From Flaccisagitta enflata (Eukaryota > Chaetognatha > Sagittoidea > Aphragmophora), in contig OZ231126.1 of the NCBI GenBank assembly GCA_965153355.1, positions 24,304,001 to 24,368,000 on the forward strand: a DNA stretch of 64,000 nt, given 5' to 3'. A program made the translations under genes and the position numbers. The notes beneath the pieces are model-generated. The model made no database searches. It had not been told where the DNA came from and was given only the letters and a program-made list of their open reading frames with translations. The number at the start of each line of letters is the position of its first letter. Positions within the stretch are counted from its first letter, which is position 1. This document shows positions 1 through 21,209 of this stretch, piece by piece.

Positions 1-412
1 ATGGTTTTAAAAAAAAAAAAGGTCGCTGACCCCTTCTTTTTTATAAGAAATAAGCCTCGCCAGGCCATTTTAGAGCGCTCTAGCCCCCCCCCATGAAAAA
101 ATCAGCCAAAATTGTGATTGGTATTTTACATACTAACCACTAACATTCATTTTCAGCCATATTTGCTTCATTTCTTTCACTTTTAAATTTTGACAAAATT
201 TGCCATTTCAGCCTCCAGAGCCAGAGTCCGGGTGATTACATAGTGGGCACCTAGTTCCGGTTAAGTTAGGGTTCTATGGCTGGTTAATATCAATCATATA
301 GTTCAAAGATTAGGTTTGGCGTTTTTTGTTTCTGCATTTTTGGCATAGAAGTGCCCTCTGAGGTACTGAGAAGGGTCGGCCCACAGTGTTCTGAAAACGT
401 GATCTTTTCTCT

Positions 413-595
413 TCAATTTAGTCCGACTGGACAGTTCCTCGCACTTAATTGATTTTTCTCGGTTGCTTGGTTCAACAATTTATTGATTTTTTCACATGCG
501 CAGTCATTAAATTGACCACTCGTGAATTCGCCAATATGGTACTTAGCAAGTACAGCCCCAGTGGGGGATTTCCAACCCTCCACTTCTCCCTCACA
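413..595 (-). pseudogene. Displaced C-terminal tail of the DUF229 gene
   Basis: On the minus strand beyond element H1, an open frame reads GEVEGWKSPTGAVLAKYH, then a Cys-Ala-Cys motif, and stops at 413. The position and the C-x-C motif resemble the end of the paralog at 22.5 kb (RYGNAPYC...FCQC). I infer that this is the original carboxyl end of the gene at 757-10043, cut off by the element at 596-780. The frame differs from that of exon 9, so it is not simply read through. Confidence 0.35.
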
Positions 596-756
596 AACAA
601 GTGACGCGGGGTCACAATATTGTTGCGGACGGGTGGGCAGGGGTATCCAACCACCATACACACCCCATCCCATCCCCAAAACGTTTCTTAAATTCTCGTT
701 TTCCCACTTTTCAACTCGATGACCCCGGACAGACGGACGGACGGACAAAGCCTCCT

Positions 757-780
<24 letters not shown>
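596..780 (+). mobile_element. Helentron-like repeat H1
   Basis: The copy starts AACAAGTGACGCG and has a 5' subterminal GTTGCGGAC followed by GGGTGGGCAGGGG. An ACGG-type tract follows. It ends in the hairpin GTTGCGTGTCCGCAAC and then TAAAAA. The 5' motif is the reverse complement of the hairpin's last arm. It sits in the last exon of the DUF229 gene and supplies that gene's current stop codon. Confidence 0.7.
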
Positions 781-10043
<9,263 letters not shown>

Positions 10044-10120
10044 TTTTTATCGATCTCGATAATATAAGTATCACTGAAAGGTAAAGCATTTGCGTTTTAT
10101 GTTTACTATCTTAAAGAAAA

Positions 10121-10350
10121 AACAAGGCCGGATACACGGCTACCGAAGTCGCGTGCGGGTGGGTAGGGGCCATATTTGAGGTCACCAGACCATTTGGGCA
10201 GGAGCAGTGATGTCAAAGAAATATAATCATATAAAAAAGTAAAGTGTGACCGACCGACCGACCGACCGACCGACCAACCAACCGACCGAGCGACCGAGCG
10301 ACCGACCGACGGACAAAGCGGGTTGTAGAGTCGCGTGCACGCGACTAAAA
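10121..10350 (+). mobile_element. Helentron-like repeat H4
   Basis: A complete-looking copy. It begins AACAAGGCCGGATACACGGC, has 5' subterminal GTCGCGTGCGGGTGGG, a GACC tetranucleotide tract, and ends in the palindrome GTCGCGTGCACGCGAC followed by TAAAA. The 5' GTCGCGTGC is complementary to the 3' GCACGCGAC. It lies just upstream of the DUF229 start codon. Confidence 0.75.
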
Positions 10351-10454
10351 ACGCATCAGCTTTCAACGATTGGACGAAAAGCGCTGGAATTGAAAAAAAG
10401 GAAATGAAAATAAAACAAAAGAGGGAAAAAAAAAGAAAATAGAACGATTTTCGG

Positions 10455-11425
10455 TTTTTAGATTTCCCCTTTTCTTAGGAGTTGGACAACCAAGAGAAGT
10501 TCATAAGCTTTGGGGGCCAGATGGGACAACACATTTTTTTTATAAGAATGTCACTTTTTGGGCAAAACTTTAATGTTCTTAAATTTTGGACAGTTTCAAG
10601 GCTTGAACGTTCTTAAACAGTTCCTAATTCAATTGCAGCTTTTAACCTTCAATTAAGAGCGTTTTTAATTGGTTTGAGTTTGTTTCGAAGGACAAAATGA
10701 AGGAAAATGATAGACCCAACAAAGCAGCAAGTTTAAACGTTTTGAAGGATGTCAAGAACAAAATAAATAGAATAAGACATACTGTAAAAACAAAAAAGTT
10801 ATATGATAGAATCCAGGTTTAATATTTTCAATGAAAAAATAAAGTTTTCCAATATTTCTAAAATGTTCTTAAATTTTTTACACTTTTCAGCCTTATGTTC
10901 TTGAATTTTAGAAGAAATAAAGCCTTCCAATGTTCTTAGTGTGTTCTTAAGTTTTTGAGGATTTCAAGCCAAACGTTCTTATACACTTGGTTCTTATGAA
11001 AAAAAAGTGTAGGCATGAAATTTATAGCTAATAAAGAACTAATTTTTTTCATTCAGATGGCGCCAAGCAGAACTCTCTGTGATCAGTAGTTTTCGAGCTA
11101 TGGCTTTTTAGAATCTTTTTTAGTTGCGGACACGCAACTCTATAAGAGGCTTTGTCCGTCGGTTGGTTGGTCGGTTGGTCGGTTGGTCGGTCCGTGGTGA
11201 TCGAGTTGAAAAGTGGGAAAACGCATTTCTGCCCCTGCCCACCCGTCCGCAACTGATGGCCGTGTATCCGGCCTTGTTTTTTCATCTTTCTAATCTTTCA
11301 ATATTTTCCATCGATCCTAATCTTTGTCATAATGTTATTCACATTGACTCTTAACTTTTATGACGAGAGGTTTCAAGTCACTCGCATTTTACCCTGCTTG
11401 CTCATGGCTTTTTATGATGAACAAG
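10455..11425 (+). repeat. R3 dispersed repeat, left part, carrying H5
   Basis: 'aagctttgggggccag', 'agctaataaagaac', 'atggcgccaagcagaac' and 'ctctgtgatcagtag' match 19.96-20.28 kb. Between 10530 and 11020 there are diverged 'gttcttaaatttt' repeats. Element H5 interrupts it at 11117. It continues through 'catcgatcctaatc' and 'cattttaccctgcttgctc' into (CT)n. Confidence 0.65.
11117..11277 (-). mobile_element. Helentron-like repeat H5
   Basis: In reverse it starts TTTTTAGTTGCGGACACGCAAC and ends CCGTGTATCCGGCCTTGTTTT. The inner GTCCGCAACT pairs with AGTTGCGGAC. It lies in a T-rich stretch of R3. Comparison with the uninterrupted copy at 52.4 kb shows R3 sequence on both sides. Confidence 0.75.
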
Positions 11426-11431
11426 TGGCGT

Positions 11432-11878
<447 letters not shown>

Positions 11879-12183
11879 TTCTTTCAAGAATAAAAACAAT
11901 ATTTTCCCAATATTTCGACGGACCATGCCGCCTTTGTCGGGGGAATTTCACCTGTAACGATGTTATACAAATTGTCATTTCATTTGTCATAGGATTTCAT
12001 TTCTCATTTCAGTTCTTCATTCTTTTTTCTTCTAAATAATTCACCTTTTTCTTTTTGAATTTTTCGTTTAGAAGGCGCTATAGTCCAAAACTAGACTGAT
12101 GTTTTTTCAAACATGCCCCTGGGTGTATAGTCATTTTTTTCTTAAAAAAAACCCAGGTTCATGACTACTTTATTTTCTTCATT

Positions 12184-12694
12184 TTAAGTGCCGAGGCTGT
12201 TGATCCAGTATCTTTCCCTTGTCACTCTGTACACGTCGTCCTTCCCTTTCACCTCCTCTATGACCATAACTCCCATATCCTCGTCTTTGTGCCCCTCTTG
12301 CTTGAAGTGATATGCCGGTTTGGTGTCGTCATCTCCTCTCAAGTCAGCTCTATGTCCAATGAACCGATCCATCACCCTGTTCTGCGTTTTGCCAACATGG
12401 ACCACTTTCTCACACCTTTTGCACCACATACCGTATATCGCCCCGACTGTTCTACAATCCATCTTTCCTTTGATCTTCCTTATCTCTCCTCTTTTGTCCC
12501 TTATCTCCTTTGTCTCCACCATGAAATTGCATAGCTTGCATCCTCTGCCACATGGCCCTGACCCACCTTCCTTTACTTTATTTTTTGCATTAACCACCAG
12601 GGAGAGGTTCTTTCCCCTCCTCAGGCTGAGTCTTGGAATTTCCTCGATGTATCTGTCAAGGCCCTCCTCTTTCAGGTAATGTCCGTGCCTTTTT
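12184..12694 (-). pseudogene. Penelope-like element, GIY-YIG endonuclease part
   Basis: The frame reads IPRLSLRRGKNLSLVV, the linker typical between RT and endonuclease. Then come CGRGCKLC, GAIYGMWCKRC (GIY position), VHVGKTQNRVMDRFIGHR (YIG position and following Arg/His) and a terminal ERYWINSLGT. It is open to the stop at 12184 but separated from the RT by element M1, whose TIR encodes the first residues of the open frame. The GIY and YIG triplets are diverged (AIY, HVG). Confidence 0.8.
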
Positions 12695-13102
12695 GGGCAG
12701 CGGCCCCAAAGGGCCGATGTCCTGTAGGACACAGGGGTGAACCATTATGTACGTCTGTCTGTCTGTCCGTCCCCCCCCAGAGTTTCACAAGCCTCCAATT
12801 CCCATTGAATAACATGGGAAATTGACTAAATGCAAACCTCCCATTGAATAACACGGAAAATTTACAAAAAAATATAAAAATTGCATGTTTCCCATTGAGT
12901 AACATGAAAAATTGATGAAAACAAGGAAAAAATTAAAAATTCCCATTGAATAAAATGGCAAATTGACAAGAAGTTTAAAAATGCAAAATTCCCATTGAAT
13001 AGCATGGAAAACTATTGCTAAGGCCTCAAATATGCCCTCTCAGGACATATGGAACTTCACCCCTGTGTCCTACAGGACATCGGCCCTTTGGGGCCGCTGC
13101 CC
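12695..13102 (+). mobile_element. TIR element M1 (408 bp) inside the Penelope-like element
   Basis: The ends are inverted copies: GGGCAGCGGCCCCAAAGGGC... at the left and ...GCCCTTTGGGGCCGCTGCCC at the right, about 46 bp each including 'gatgtcctgtaggacacag'. Next to the left end are (GTCT/GTCC)n and a C run. The interior holds about five diverged repeats of 'cccattgaataacatgg'. No open frame of note. Confidence 0.85.
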
Positions 13103-13109
13103 TGCTCTC

Positions 13110-14243
13110 ACTCCACCTCTTCAGCTTATCACTCCAAGCAGGGCATCGGGTACCGCTGACTATGTGCGATCCTTGGATGACTTGTTAATATCTTGTTGAC
13201 ATTCGGGAGATACGCGCTGCGTGTTGTCACGAAGTTGATCTTTTTGTCTTCCTTCTTTTTGGCCCTTTCCAGCGCTTCCTCTCTCGACATTTTGAACCCT
13301 TCCTTTAGTTGCCTTTTTATTTGCGTTTCTCCATACCCTCGGCTCATCAGTTTCTCTTTTGTTTTTTCCGCATGTTTCCAATAATCTTCACCCTCGCTGC
13401 ACAGTCCTCTCAGTCTCCTTGCCTGCCCTCCTTGCTTGTCCTGTCTGTTGGCTTCACATACAGCTCTGTCTTCAATTCCCCGTCGTCTTTCCTTGTTACA
13501 TTCACATCCAAAGATATCGCCTCTTTCTCACATATTTCGTAAGTGACCTTTGTTCTTTCTTCACTGTTGTTGCATATCTCTATAAACTTTAAGAATTCTT
13601 CTTTGCTCCCTCTCCATACCCCAATAATATCGTCAACGAATCTTTTCCAAAACCTTGGCTTTTTTCCAATTCTCTCCTCCGCTTCTCTGTTCACCTCTTT
13701 CTCCCACTCTCCCATGTAAGCGCATGCGTAATTCTTTCCCAATTTGCTGCCAATTGCTGTGCCTTCCTTCTGTATGTGGCTCTCCCCCTTGAACTCGAAT
13801 TCATTATTATCTAAAACCAAACTTGCCAGCTCCATAAGGTCCTCCGTGGGTATTGCTTTCGTGTTTCGGCTGTCCAGATTCTTTCTCATTGCTTCTTCTG
13901 CCTTCTTCCTTGGTACCATCGGGTAAAGTGCGACAATGTCCATGGTGAAAAGCCACTCATTGTTTGCTAATCGACCCACTTCCCTTAGCTTCCTCAAGAA
14001 GTCTGCCGTATCTTGAATGTACGAGTCCTGCTTCTCAACACCTTCTTTAAGCTCCTCCTCTACCAGTCCTGCAATTCCCTCTGTTGGTGTACCTATTCCT
14101 GAAACGTAGACTCGAGTCGGATGCCTCCCATTCTTTTTTACCTTCTTGTGTACTTTCCGGTTCACCTTCATTGTCCCTGCTTTTGTGTTTTTTGCCGTCA
14201 TGAATTCCCTCATCTTTGTGGTTATCACCCCTCGATCCCTCAT
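13110..14243 (-). pseudogene. Penelope-like element, reverse transcriptase part
   Basis: RT motifs are visible in order: FTMDIVALYPMVP (motif A, Asp present), EGTAIGSKLGKNYACAYMG (motif B), KRFVDDIIGVWRG (motif C, DD present) and LDVNVTRKDDGELKTELYVKPTDR. After KPTDR the frame is lost and the usual YLHY...SIPYSQ segment is missing. The downstream thumb-like part (RRLRGLCSEGEDYW...RGYGETQIKRQL...LPNVNKIL) continues in another frame to ~13150. The N-terminal part is missing at the microsatellite. Confidence 0.85.
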
Positions 14244-14248
14244 TCTTT

Positions 14249-14560
<312 letters not shown>

Positions 14561-14639
14561 GTGTGATAAAGGTCTAGACACACGATCATTTTTGTCAATG
14601 AAACTCTTTACGTCCCGTTAAAGGTGTTGGCCTTGTTTT

Positions 14640-15230
14640 TAGATGCGTCCTCCCATCTCTATAAAAGGGTGTGTCCCTATCTTCGTCTGTGACAAGAAAT
14701 TTTCAAAACACGATTTTTACGGTTTTCTTTTCATTTCTGTTTATATCTCTTCATGTCTCTCATATTTCTTATGTCTCTTTTGTCTCTTTTGTTTCTTTTA
14801 TCTCCTATATGTCTCCTGTCTCCCATGTCCCTTATTTCTCTTGTTTCTTATTTCTCTTGTCTCTTGTTTCTCTTATGTCTCTAATGTCTCTTATGTCTCT
14901 TCATGTCTCTTCAAGTCTCTTCAAGTCTCTCAAGTCTCCTCTGGTTTCCTCATGTCTGTCCATGTCGCACCAGATCTCTCCATATCTCTTCATGTCCCTT
15001 CCTGTCCCTTCTTTAGGACGTGGCATGGGGGGGAGGCGTGGGGGGTTGGGGAGGCGTGGGGGAGGAGGCGTGGGGGTGGGGGCTTGGGAGGTTTTGGGGA
15101 CGGCGTTGGAGGTGGGGAAGCATTGGAGGTTGGGAAGCGTGGGAAGTGAGAAGGCGTGGGAGGGGGGAGGCGTGAGGGGGGGAGAGTAAGGAGGGGGAGG
15201 GGGGCCGGGGGTTAGGGAGGATCAGTTTAT
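14640..15230 (+). repeat. Degenerate 'tctctt/catgtctctt' minisatellite and G-rich tract
   Basis: 14730-15005 is built from TCATGTCTCTT-like 10-11-mers. 15020-15210 is G-rich, with GGGAGGCGTGGG repeated, which could form G-quadruplex. No gene is seen. Confidence 0.7.
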
Positions 15231-15363
15231 ATTCTTCTCTTTATCTCAAAATCTTTATATGTTCATATGATCATATCGTGATATCTTTAAGTTAAGAATT
15301 TGTATTTTGATATCTTAAATCATACAAAGAGGACGCATCTATTGGACATCTCTTGGCCTTGTT

Positions 15364-15495
15364 TTTTAGTCGCGAACACGCTACACCTGGCCATATCGGT
15401 CGGTAGGTCAATAGATCCGTCCGTAATATTTCTGGAATCCGATCGGTTTTCGCATTATTGCTCCTGCCCAACCGTGTATACATCCGATCTTGTTT
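15364..15495 (-). mobile_element. Helentron-like repeat H6
   Basis: Reverse copy running from TTTTTTAGTCGCGAACACGC, through GGTC/CCGT words and 'gctcctgcccaacc', to 'catccgatcttgtttt'. Both ends are diverged. Confidence 0.55.
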
Positions 15496-15773
15496 TGTAA
15501 GTCCCTTTCTTTCTTTCTTCTTTCTTTCTCCTTCTTTCTTGTAAAAAAATACCTACAATGAATTGTGACCTATGGAAAAACCCTGTCACAAACTGAATTC
15601 CTATCAAAAAAGTTTGACGTCTCTCAATGATTTGTGATGAATTTTTGTATGACATGATGAGAAAAAAAGGTACAGTAGACGTCGTCTAGACTTGGAATAC
15701 GTGGTAATTCATAAAAAGAATACAAATAAACCTAAAAGACTGATATTTGGAATATGAAATAATCAAAAGATGT

Positions 15774-16127
15774 TTTATTGACCATGGGTGTTGGTTGCCA
15801 TGGAAACATATTTGCATGTATTCCCCCTAAAATATCAATATTTAGAGAATTTTTTTGAGGGAACATTGTTTAAAACAAAATTTGCTATAATTTTCCCATT
15901 ATATGTTCTGTAAGAATGTCGCTTGTTTAGCCGTTGCTAAGGAGCGTAATTATGTGTGACAACCCTGTGATGCTCCATAGTAACTGCCAAACAAGTGATA
16001 TTCTTACAAAACATATTGTAGGAAATTTACAGCAAATTTTATTTCAAACAATGATCCCTCAAAAAAATTCGTAAAATATTGATTTTGTATGTGTTTCTAT
16101 AGCAAACAACAACCATAGTCAATAAAG
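15774..16127. repeat. Foldback with ~175-bp arms
   Basis: The left arm ('tttattgaccatgggtgttg', 'gaatttttttgaggga', 'aaaatttgct') is matched by the reverse complement of the right arm ('caacaaccatagtcaataaa'). The centre is near 15955 ('attatgtgtgacaacc'). Both arms include a diverged 'tgtaagaatgtcgcttgttt'. Confidence 0.8.
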
Positions 16128-16148
16128 CCTCATTTTTTTAGTCCATCA

Positions 16149-16788
16149 CGCCATGGGAGAAACCTCTGCAGGCTGTATTAAATACTTGGTCTTAACGGCC
16201 AATAGTTTTGAGATCAGGGAGACTCCCTCTATCTTTTTCCTTTGAAATAAAAGATATGCCCTTCAAAATTTGTTCAAAACCAACAAAAAATAGCTCTTTA
16301 GAATTGTTTATTGCCATGAATCTTTTTACATAAATGTTTTGTAGGTTTTGAGTAGAGATTGGCATTCCTGGTAAAATTTCCAGTCTTTTGATAGGTCGCA
16401 CTATATACTTTTACTAAGAAAAAAAACGTCCAATTTTCTTACAACATAAGATAACAACATTACACTTATAACAACCAACAGTAAGTAGGATGATATTGAA
16501 CTTTTTTTTCTGTTAATAAAAGTATATAATGTGACCTATAGAATGAATGGAAATTTCACGAGGAATATGATTCTTTTACAAAAAATTAAGATGGGCTACC
16601 CCCATTCAACTTATCAGGCAAAATGTATAAGATATAAAACATTTTGTTGATTTAGAAAAATTTTTGAAGGGGAATCTTTTTATCTTTTGCACCAAGTGAT
16701 AGAATAGACCTCCCTGAAGCCCAAACCACTCGCCGTCAAGACCGAGCATTTTTCTTGACCTATGAAAGCCTCCCCCGTAGCATGCCAT
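16149..16788. repeat. Second, more diverged foldback
   Basis: Left 'cttggtcttaacggcc', 'cagggagactcc', 'ataggtcgcactatatac' pairs with reverse-complemented right 'ctcggtcttgacggcg', 'cagggaggtc', 'ataggtcacattatatac'. The arms are ~260 bp around a centre near 16468. Confidence 0.65.
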
Positions 16789-17173
16789 ATTCCAAATATT
16801 ACACAACGCAAATAATAGTGATATTAATTCCCGAGAGTGATTCCTTGTCATTCCTGAATTCCTGATTCCTGACTCCTGATTCAGGAATGAGAATGATATT
16901 TGTCATTCGGGAATTAAAAGTAAAGGTTCCCTTTCTTTTTATGGTTTAAAGTGAGGTTTTTTGGACGTTATATTGTCTTCCTATTAATTAATGAAGGTTG
17001 CGATCTCACTCCTGAAGCGGGGAGGCGAGATTTACTCATTTGATAATTGGCCAATCAAAGACGGTCAAGGCTTATCTTTTAAGCGCGTTTTCTATTATGA
17101 AAAACAAGCGAGGAAGTATTACGTCATAGTACAAGAGAGAGAGACTAACCTCTATCTGTGTGTGTGTGTGTGT

Positions 17174-17238
<65 letters not shown>

Positions 17239-17339
17239 ATGAACGAGCGAATGAAAGAACAAAAGTACAAAAGCTAAAATTTACAAACCAAATGAAAGAA
17301 CAAATGAAAGAATGAACGAATGATAGAACAAAAGTACAA
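16789..17339. other. No gene seen; (GT)n(CT)n at 17158-17238
   Basis: Contains 'cctgattcctgactcctgattcagg' direct and inverted repeats at 16855-16890, then (TG)n followed by (CT)n, and a duplicated 'gaaagaacaaaagtacaaaa' word. Confidence 0.6.
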
Positions 17340-18165
17340 AAGCTAAAATCTTTTTCGCCGAAACTTTTTCTCGCTAAAGTCTTTTCTCCTAAAATTTTTT
17401 CTTGCTAAAATTTTTTTCGCTAAAATTTTTTTCGCAAAAATTTTTTCTTGCTTAAATTTTTTCTCGCTTAAATTTTTTCTCGCTAAAATTTTTTTTCGCT
17501 AAAATTTTTTCTCGCTAAAAAATTTTCTCATTAAAAGTTATTTTCTCGAAAATTTTTCCTTTCTTAAATTTTTTTTTGCTAAGATTTTCAAAAAAATTTT
17601 TAAAATTTTTTCTCTCACTAAAATATTTTTTTGCTAAAATTCTTTTCCCTAAAATTTTTTCTTGCTAAAATTTTTACTTGCTAAAGTTTTTCTCGCTAAA
17701 TCTTTTTTTTTTTTGCTAAAATTTTTCTCGCTGAAATTTTTCTCGCTAAAATTTTTTCTCGCTAAAATTTTTTCTTGCTGAAATTTTTCTCGCTAAAATT
17801 TCTCACTAAAATTTTTTCTCTCAAAATCTTTTTTTTTCTTTTGCTAAAATTTTCAAATTTTTTTTTCTTGCTAAAACTTTATTTGTTAAATTTTTTTTTG
17901 CTAAAATTTTTTTCGCTAAAATTTTTTTCTCGCTAAAATTTTTTCTCGCTAAAATTTTTCTTGCTAAATCTTTTTTTAGCTAAATCTTTTTTTCGCTAAA
18001 ATTTTTTTTTGCCAATATTTTTCTTGCTAAAATTTCTCGCTAAAATTATTTCTCGCTAAAATTTTTTCTTGCTAAAATTTTTTTCGTTAAAATTTTTCTT
18101 GATAAAATTTCTCGCCAAAACTTTTTCTCACTAAAATTTTTCTCGCTAAAATTTTTTCTCACTAA
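17340..18165 (+). repeat. ~16-bp minisatellite TTTTTTCTCGCTAAAA
   Basis: About 50 diverged copies with variable T-run length. AT-rich and without open frames. Confidence 0.9.
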
Positions 18166-19170
18166 TACATGTTCCTGCTTATTCCTGCTTGTTTCATGTA
18201 TATTCCTGCTTGTTCCATGCACGTTCCTGCTAATTCCTGCTTGTTTCATGCATATTCCTGCTTATTCCTGCTTGTTTCATGCATGTTCCTGCTAATTCCT
18301 GTTTGTTTCTTACATGTTCCTGCTAATTCCTGCTTGTTTCATGCACGTTCCTTCCAAGTCCTGCTTGTTTGATGCATGTTCCTGCTAATTCCTGCTTGTT
18401 TGATGCACATTCCTGCTTTTTCCTGCTTGTTTCATACATGTTCCTGCTGATTCTTGGTTGTTTCATGCATGTTCCTGCTAATTCCTGTATGTTTCATGCA
18501 TGTTCCTGCTAATTCCTGCTTGTTTCATGCATGTTCCTGTTAAATCCTGCTTGTTTCATGCATATTCCTGCTTATTCCTGCTTGTTTCATGCATGTTCCT
18601 GCTAATTCCTGGATGTTTTATGTATGTTCCTGCTAATTCCTGTATGTTTCATGCATGTTCCTGCTAATTTCTGCTTGTTTCATGCATGTTCCTGCTAATT
18701 CCTGGATGGTTCATGCATGTTCCTGCTAATTCCTGTATGTTTCATGCACGTTTCTGCTAATTCCTGGATGTTTCATGCATGTTCCTGCTAATTCCTATAT
18801 GTTTCATGCATGTTCCTGCTAATTCCTGCTTGTTTCATGCATGTTCCTGCTAATTCCTGTATGTTTCATGCATGTTCCTGCTAATTCCTGCTTGTTTCAT
18901 GCATGTTCCAGCTAATTCCTGGTTGTTTCATGCATGTCCCTGCTAATTTCTACATGTTTCATACATGTTGATTCATGCAATTCTTGTGAATGTTCCTGCT
19001 AATTCCTGAATGTTTTATACATGTTCTCATTAATTCCTGCATATTTTATGCATGTTCCTGCTTATTCCCTTTTGTTTCATACATGTTCCTGCTAATTTAT
19101 GCAGATCTTAAGTATGTTCCTGCTAATTCCTGCATGTTTCATACATGTTCCTGTTCATTCCCAAAAACAA
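18166..19170 (+). repeat. 31-bp minisatellite
   Basis: About 32 copies of a 31-bp unit containing ATGCATGTTCCTGCTAATTC and CTGTATGTTTC. ATGCAT and the paired TTCCTG/ATTCCTG words recur in each unit. The tail at 19150-19215 is an inverted fragment (GGAATAAGCAGGAACATG). Confidence 0.95.
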
Positions 19171-19686
19171 GTAGGAATAAGCAGGAACATGTAAAAAACA
19201 AAAAGCAGTAAGCAGGAATGTGCCAGGAATCAACAAGATCACATGAAAAATTCATATAAATTCCCAGGAATTATGAGAAATTACAAAAAAATTCCCGGGA
19301 ATTCCCGGGAATTCCCAGGAATTACAAAAAAAACTCCCGGGAATTAGTGTCACTTAAAACAAAGGGATAATTGCGTTGTGTATTAGTCCTTTACATTTAT
19401 TTATTTTCCTGATATGAATTCCCCCGTATTTCCAAGTCTAGAGGACATCTACTGTAGTAAGAAAGCAAGATAAAAAGATTAACGGGTACTATATGTATGT
19501 TAAAATGATGACCCGTGGTTTCAAAATCTTCGCGGACAGATGGGTAGGGGCGAACAACCCCCCCTCTCCCAACAAACATTCACATCCACAGTATCTTTAA
19601 CATGCAGCTTCATACTTTTCATCTCAAGCATCATGTAGTGGGGACAAACCCTTATGTAGGGTCGTTTGTCCGCGACTTGAATTAAA

Positions 19687-19789
<103 letters not shown>

Positions 19790-19959
19790 GGCTGCGGCCC
19801 AATTTTGCAATTTCGTCGAAATGAAAAGACATTCTAGAGGTTTTTCTAAGTTTCTTTATTTCGAACTCTGTCCTGCAGAACAGATCATCTTAGATTTGAC
19901 AAAGAACACAAAATCAAAACATCCCCTTCATATTGTGTACATGGTCCTGCCTAAATCAT

Positions 19960-20286
19960 TTGGAAAAAAGTCGAAGAATACCTTCGGCTTTTTGAGACCT
20001 ACGGCAGAAATCGATTTTCCCTTTTTCTCATGAGTGGTTTGGGGAAGTTGGTAAGCTTTTGGGCCCGAATGGTACTACGCACAAAATTGATAGCTAAGAA
20101 AGAACTAATTCTCCTCTTTCAGATGACGCCAAGCAGAATTCTGTGCGATCAATAGTTTTGGAGCTATGATTTTTTAAATCTTTTTTTATTTTTTTGCATT
20201 TTTCCGTTTTTTTCCCAAATATCAATATTTTTTCATTGATTCTAATTTCGACCCTATGTAACATGAAAAAATCTTGAAAGAGTATG
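19960..20286 (+). repeat. R3 dispersed repeat, left part
   Basis: Matches 10455-11116 ('gtaagcttttgggccc', 'agctaagaaagaactaat', 'atgacgccaagcagaat', 'gtgcgatcaatag'). It runs to 'cttgaaagagtatg' at 20286 and resumes at 22338 with 'agtcaatatgatgc'. Confidence 0.75.
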
Positions 20287-20303
20287 GGTCCGCGACTGGG
20301 GTT

Positions 20304-21195
20304 GAACGGCGTTGTCGAACGGCATTGTCGAACGGCGTTGTCGAACGGCGTTGTCAAACGGCGTTGTCAAACGGCGTTGTCAAACGGCGTTGTCAAACGG
20401 CGTTGTCAAACGGCGTTGTCAAACGGCGTTGTCAAACGGCGTTGTCGAACGGCGTTGTCGAACGGCGTTGTCAAACGGCGTTGTCAAACGGCGTTGTCAA
20501 ACGGCGTTGTCAAACGGTGTTGTCGAACGGCGTTGTCGACGGCGTTGTCGAGCGGCGTTGTCGACGGCGTTATCGAACGGCGTTGTCGAGCGGCGTTGTC
20601 GAGCGGCGTTGTCGAGCGGCGTTGTCAAGCGGCGTTGTCAAGTGGCGTTATCGAGGCAGCGTTGTCGACAGCGTTGTCGGCGGCGTTGTCGAGCGGCGTT
20701 GTCGAGCGGCGTTATCGAACGGCGTTGTCAAACGGCGTTGTCAAGCAACGTTGTCAAGCGGCGTTGTCAAGCGGCGTTGTCAACGGCGTTGTCAAACGGC
20801 GTTGTCAAACGGCGTTGTCAAACGGCGTTGTCAAACGGCGTTGTCAAACGGCGTTGTCAAACGGCGTTGTCAAACGGCGTTGTCAAACGGCGTTGTCAAA
20901 CGGCGTTGTCAAACGGCGTTTTCAAACGGCGTTGTCAAATGGCGTTGTCAAACGGCGTTGTCCAACGGCGTTGTCGAACGGCCTTGTCAAATGGCGTCGT
21001 CGAACGGCGATGTTGTCGAACGGCGATGTTGTCGAACGGCGATGTTGTCGAACGGCGATGTTGTCGAACGGCGATGTTGTCGAACGGCGATGTTGTTGGC
21101 GTTGTCAAATGGTGTTGTCGAAGTGTTGTCAAACGCCGTTATCAAATACCATTGTCAAACAGTGTTGTCAAATGGTCTTGTCAAATAGCGGTCAA
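20304..21195 (+). repeat. 13-bp minisatellite GGCGTTGTCAAAC
   Basis: About 68 units with variants GGCGTTGTCGAAC, GGCGTTGTCGAGC and, near 21000-21090, a 16-bp form with ATGTT. Because 13 leaves remainder 1 on division by 3, all three plus-strand frames stay open for ~300 codons. This is a by-product of the unit and not evidence of a protein. Confidence 0.97.
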
Positions 21196-21209
21196 ATAGG
21201 GGTTGAGAG

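Larger units (their letters stand above)
11885..14248 (-). mobile_element. Penelope-like retroelement, 5' truncated and decayed
   Basis: Reverse transcriptase (13.4-14.24 kb) followed downstream by a GIY-YIG-like endonuclease (12.18-12.67 kb) is the order expected of a Penelope-like element read on the minus strand. The 3' part at 11.9-12.25 kb recurs at 32.57-32.98 kb. The 5' end stops at a (TTTC)n array. Three lesions are visible: an internal deletion with frameshift after motif LYVKPTD, the M1 insertion, and 5' truncation. The flanking (CT)n and (TTTC)(CT)n suggest insertion into the microsatellite of an R3 copy. Confidence 0.85.
15673..19454. mobile_element. TA-flanked inverted-repeat composite, 3.78 kb
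   Basis: Left end TA-CAGTAGACGTCGTCTAGAC... and right end ...GTCTAGAGGACATCTACTG-TA are inverted copies. The similarity extends through 'cttggaaatacg' and 'gaattcat', about 45-90 bp in all. A CAGT start next to TA fits the Tc1/mariner superfamily (inference). No transposase is visible. The interior is two foldbacks plus two minisatellites. Confidence 0.55.

Noticed and set aside
12289-13592. Plus-strand frames opposite the Penelope-like element
   Set aside because: Shadow frames. The minus-strand readings carry RT and GIY-YIG motifs, whereas these carry none.
18166-19170. Regular ~31-bp direct repeats as a possible CRISPR array
   Set aside because: Units are contiguous with no unique spacers, and the context is an animal genome. 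The 20-bp, 21-bp and 13-bp arrays fail for the same reason.
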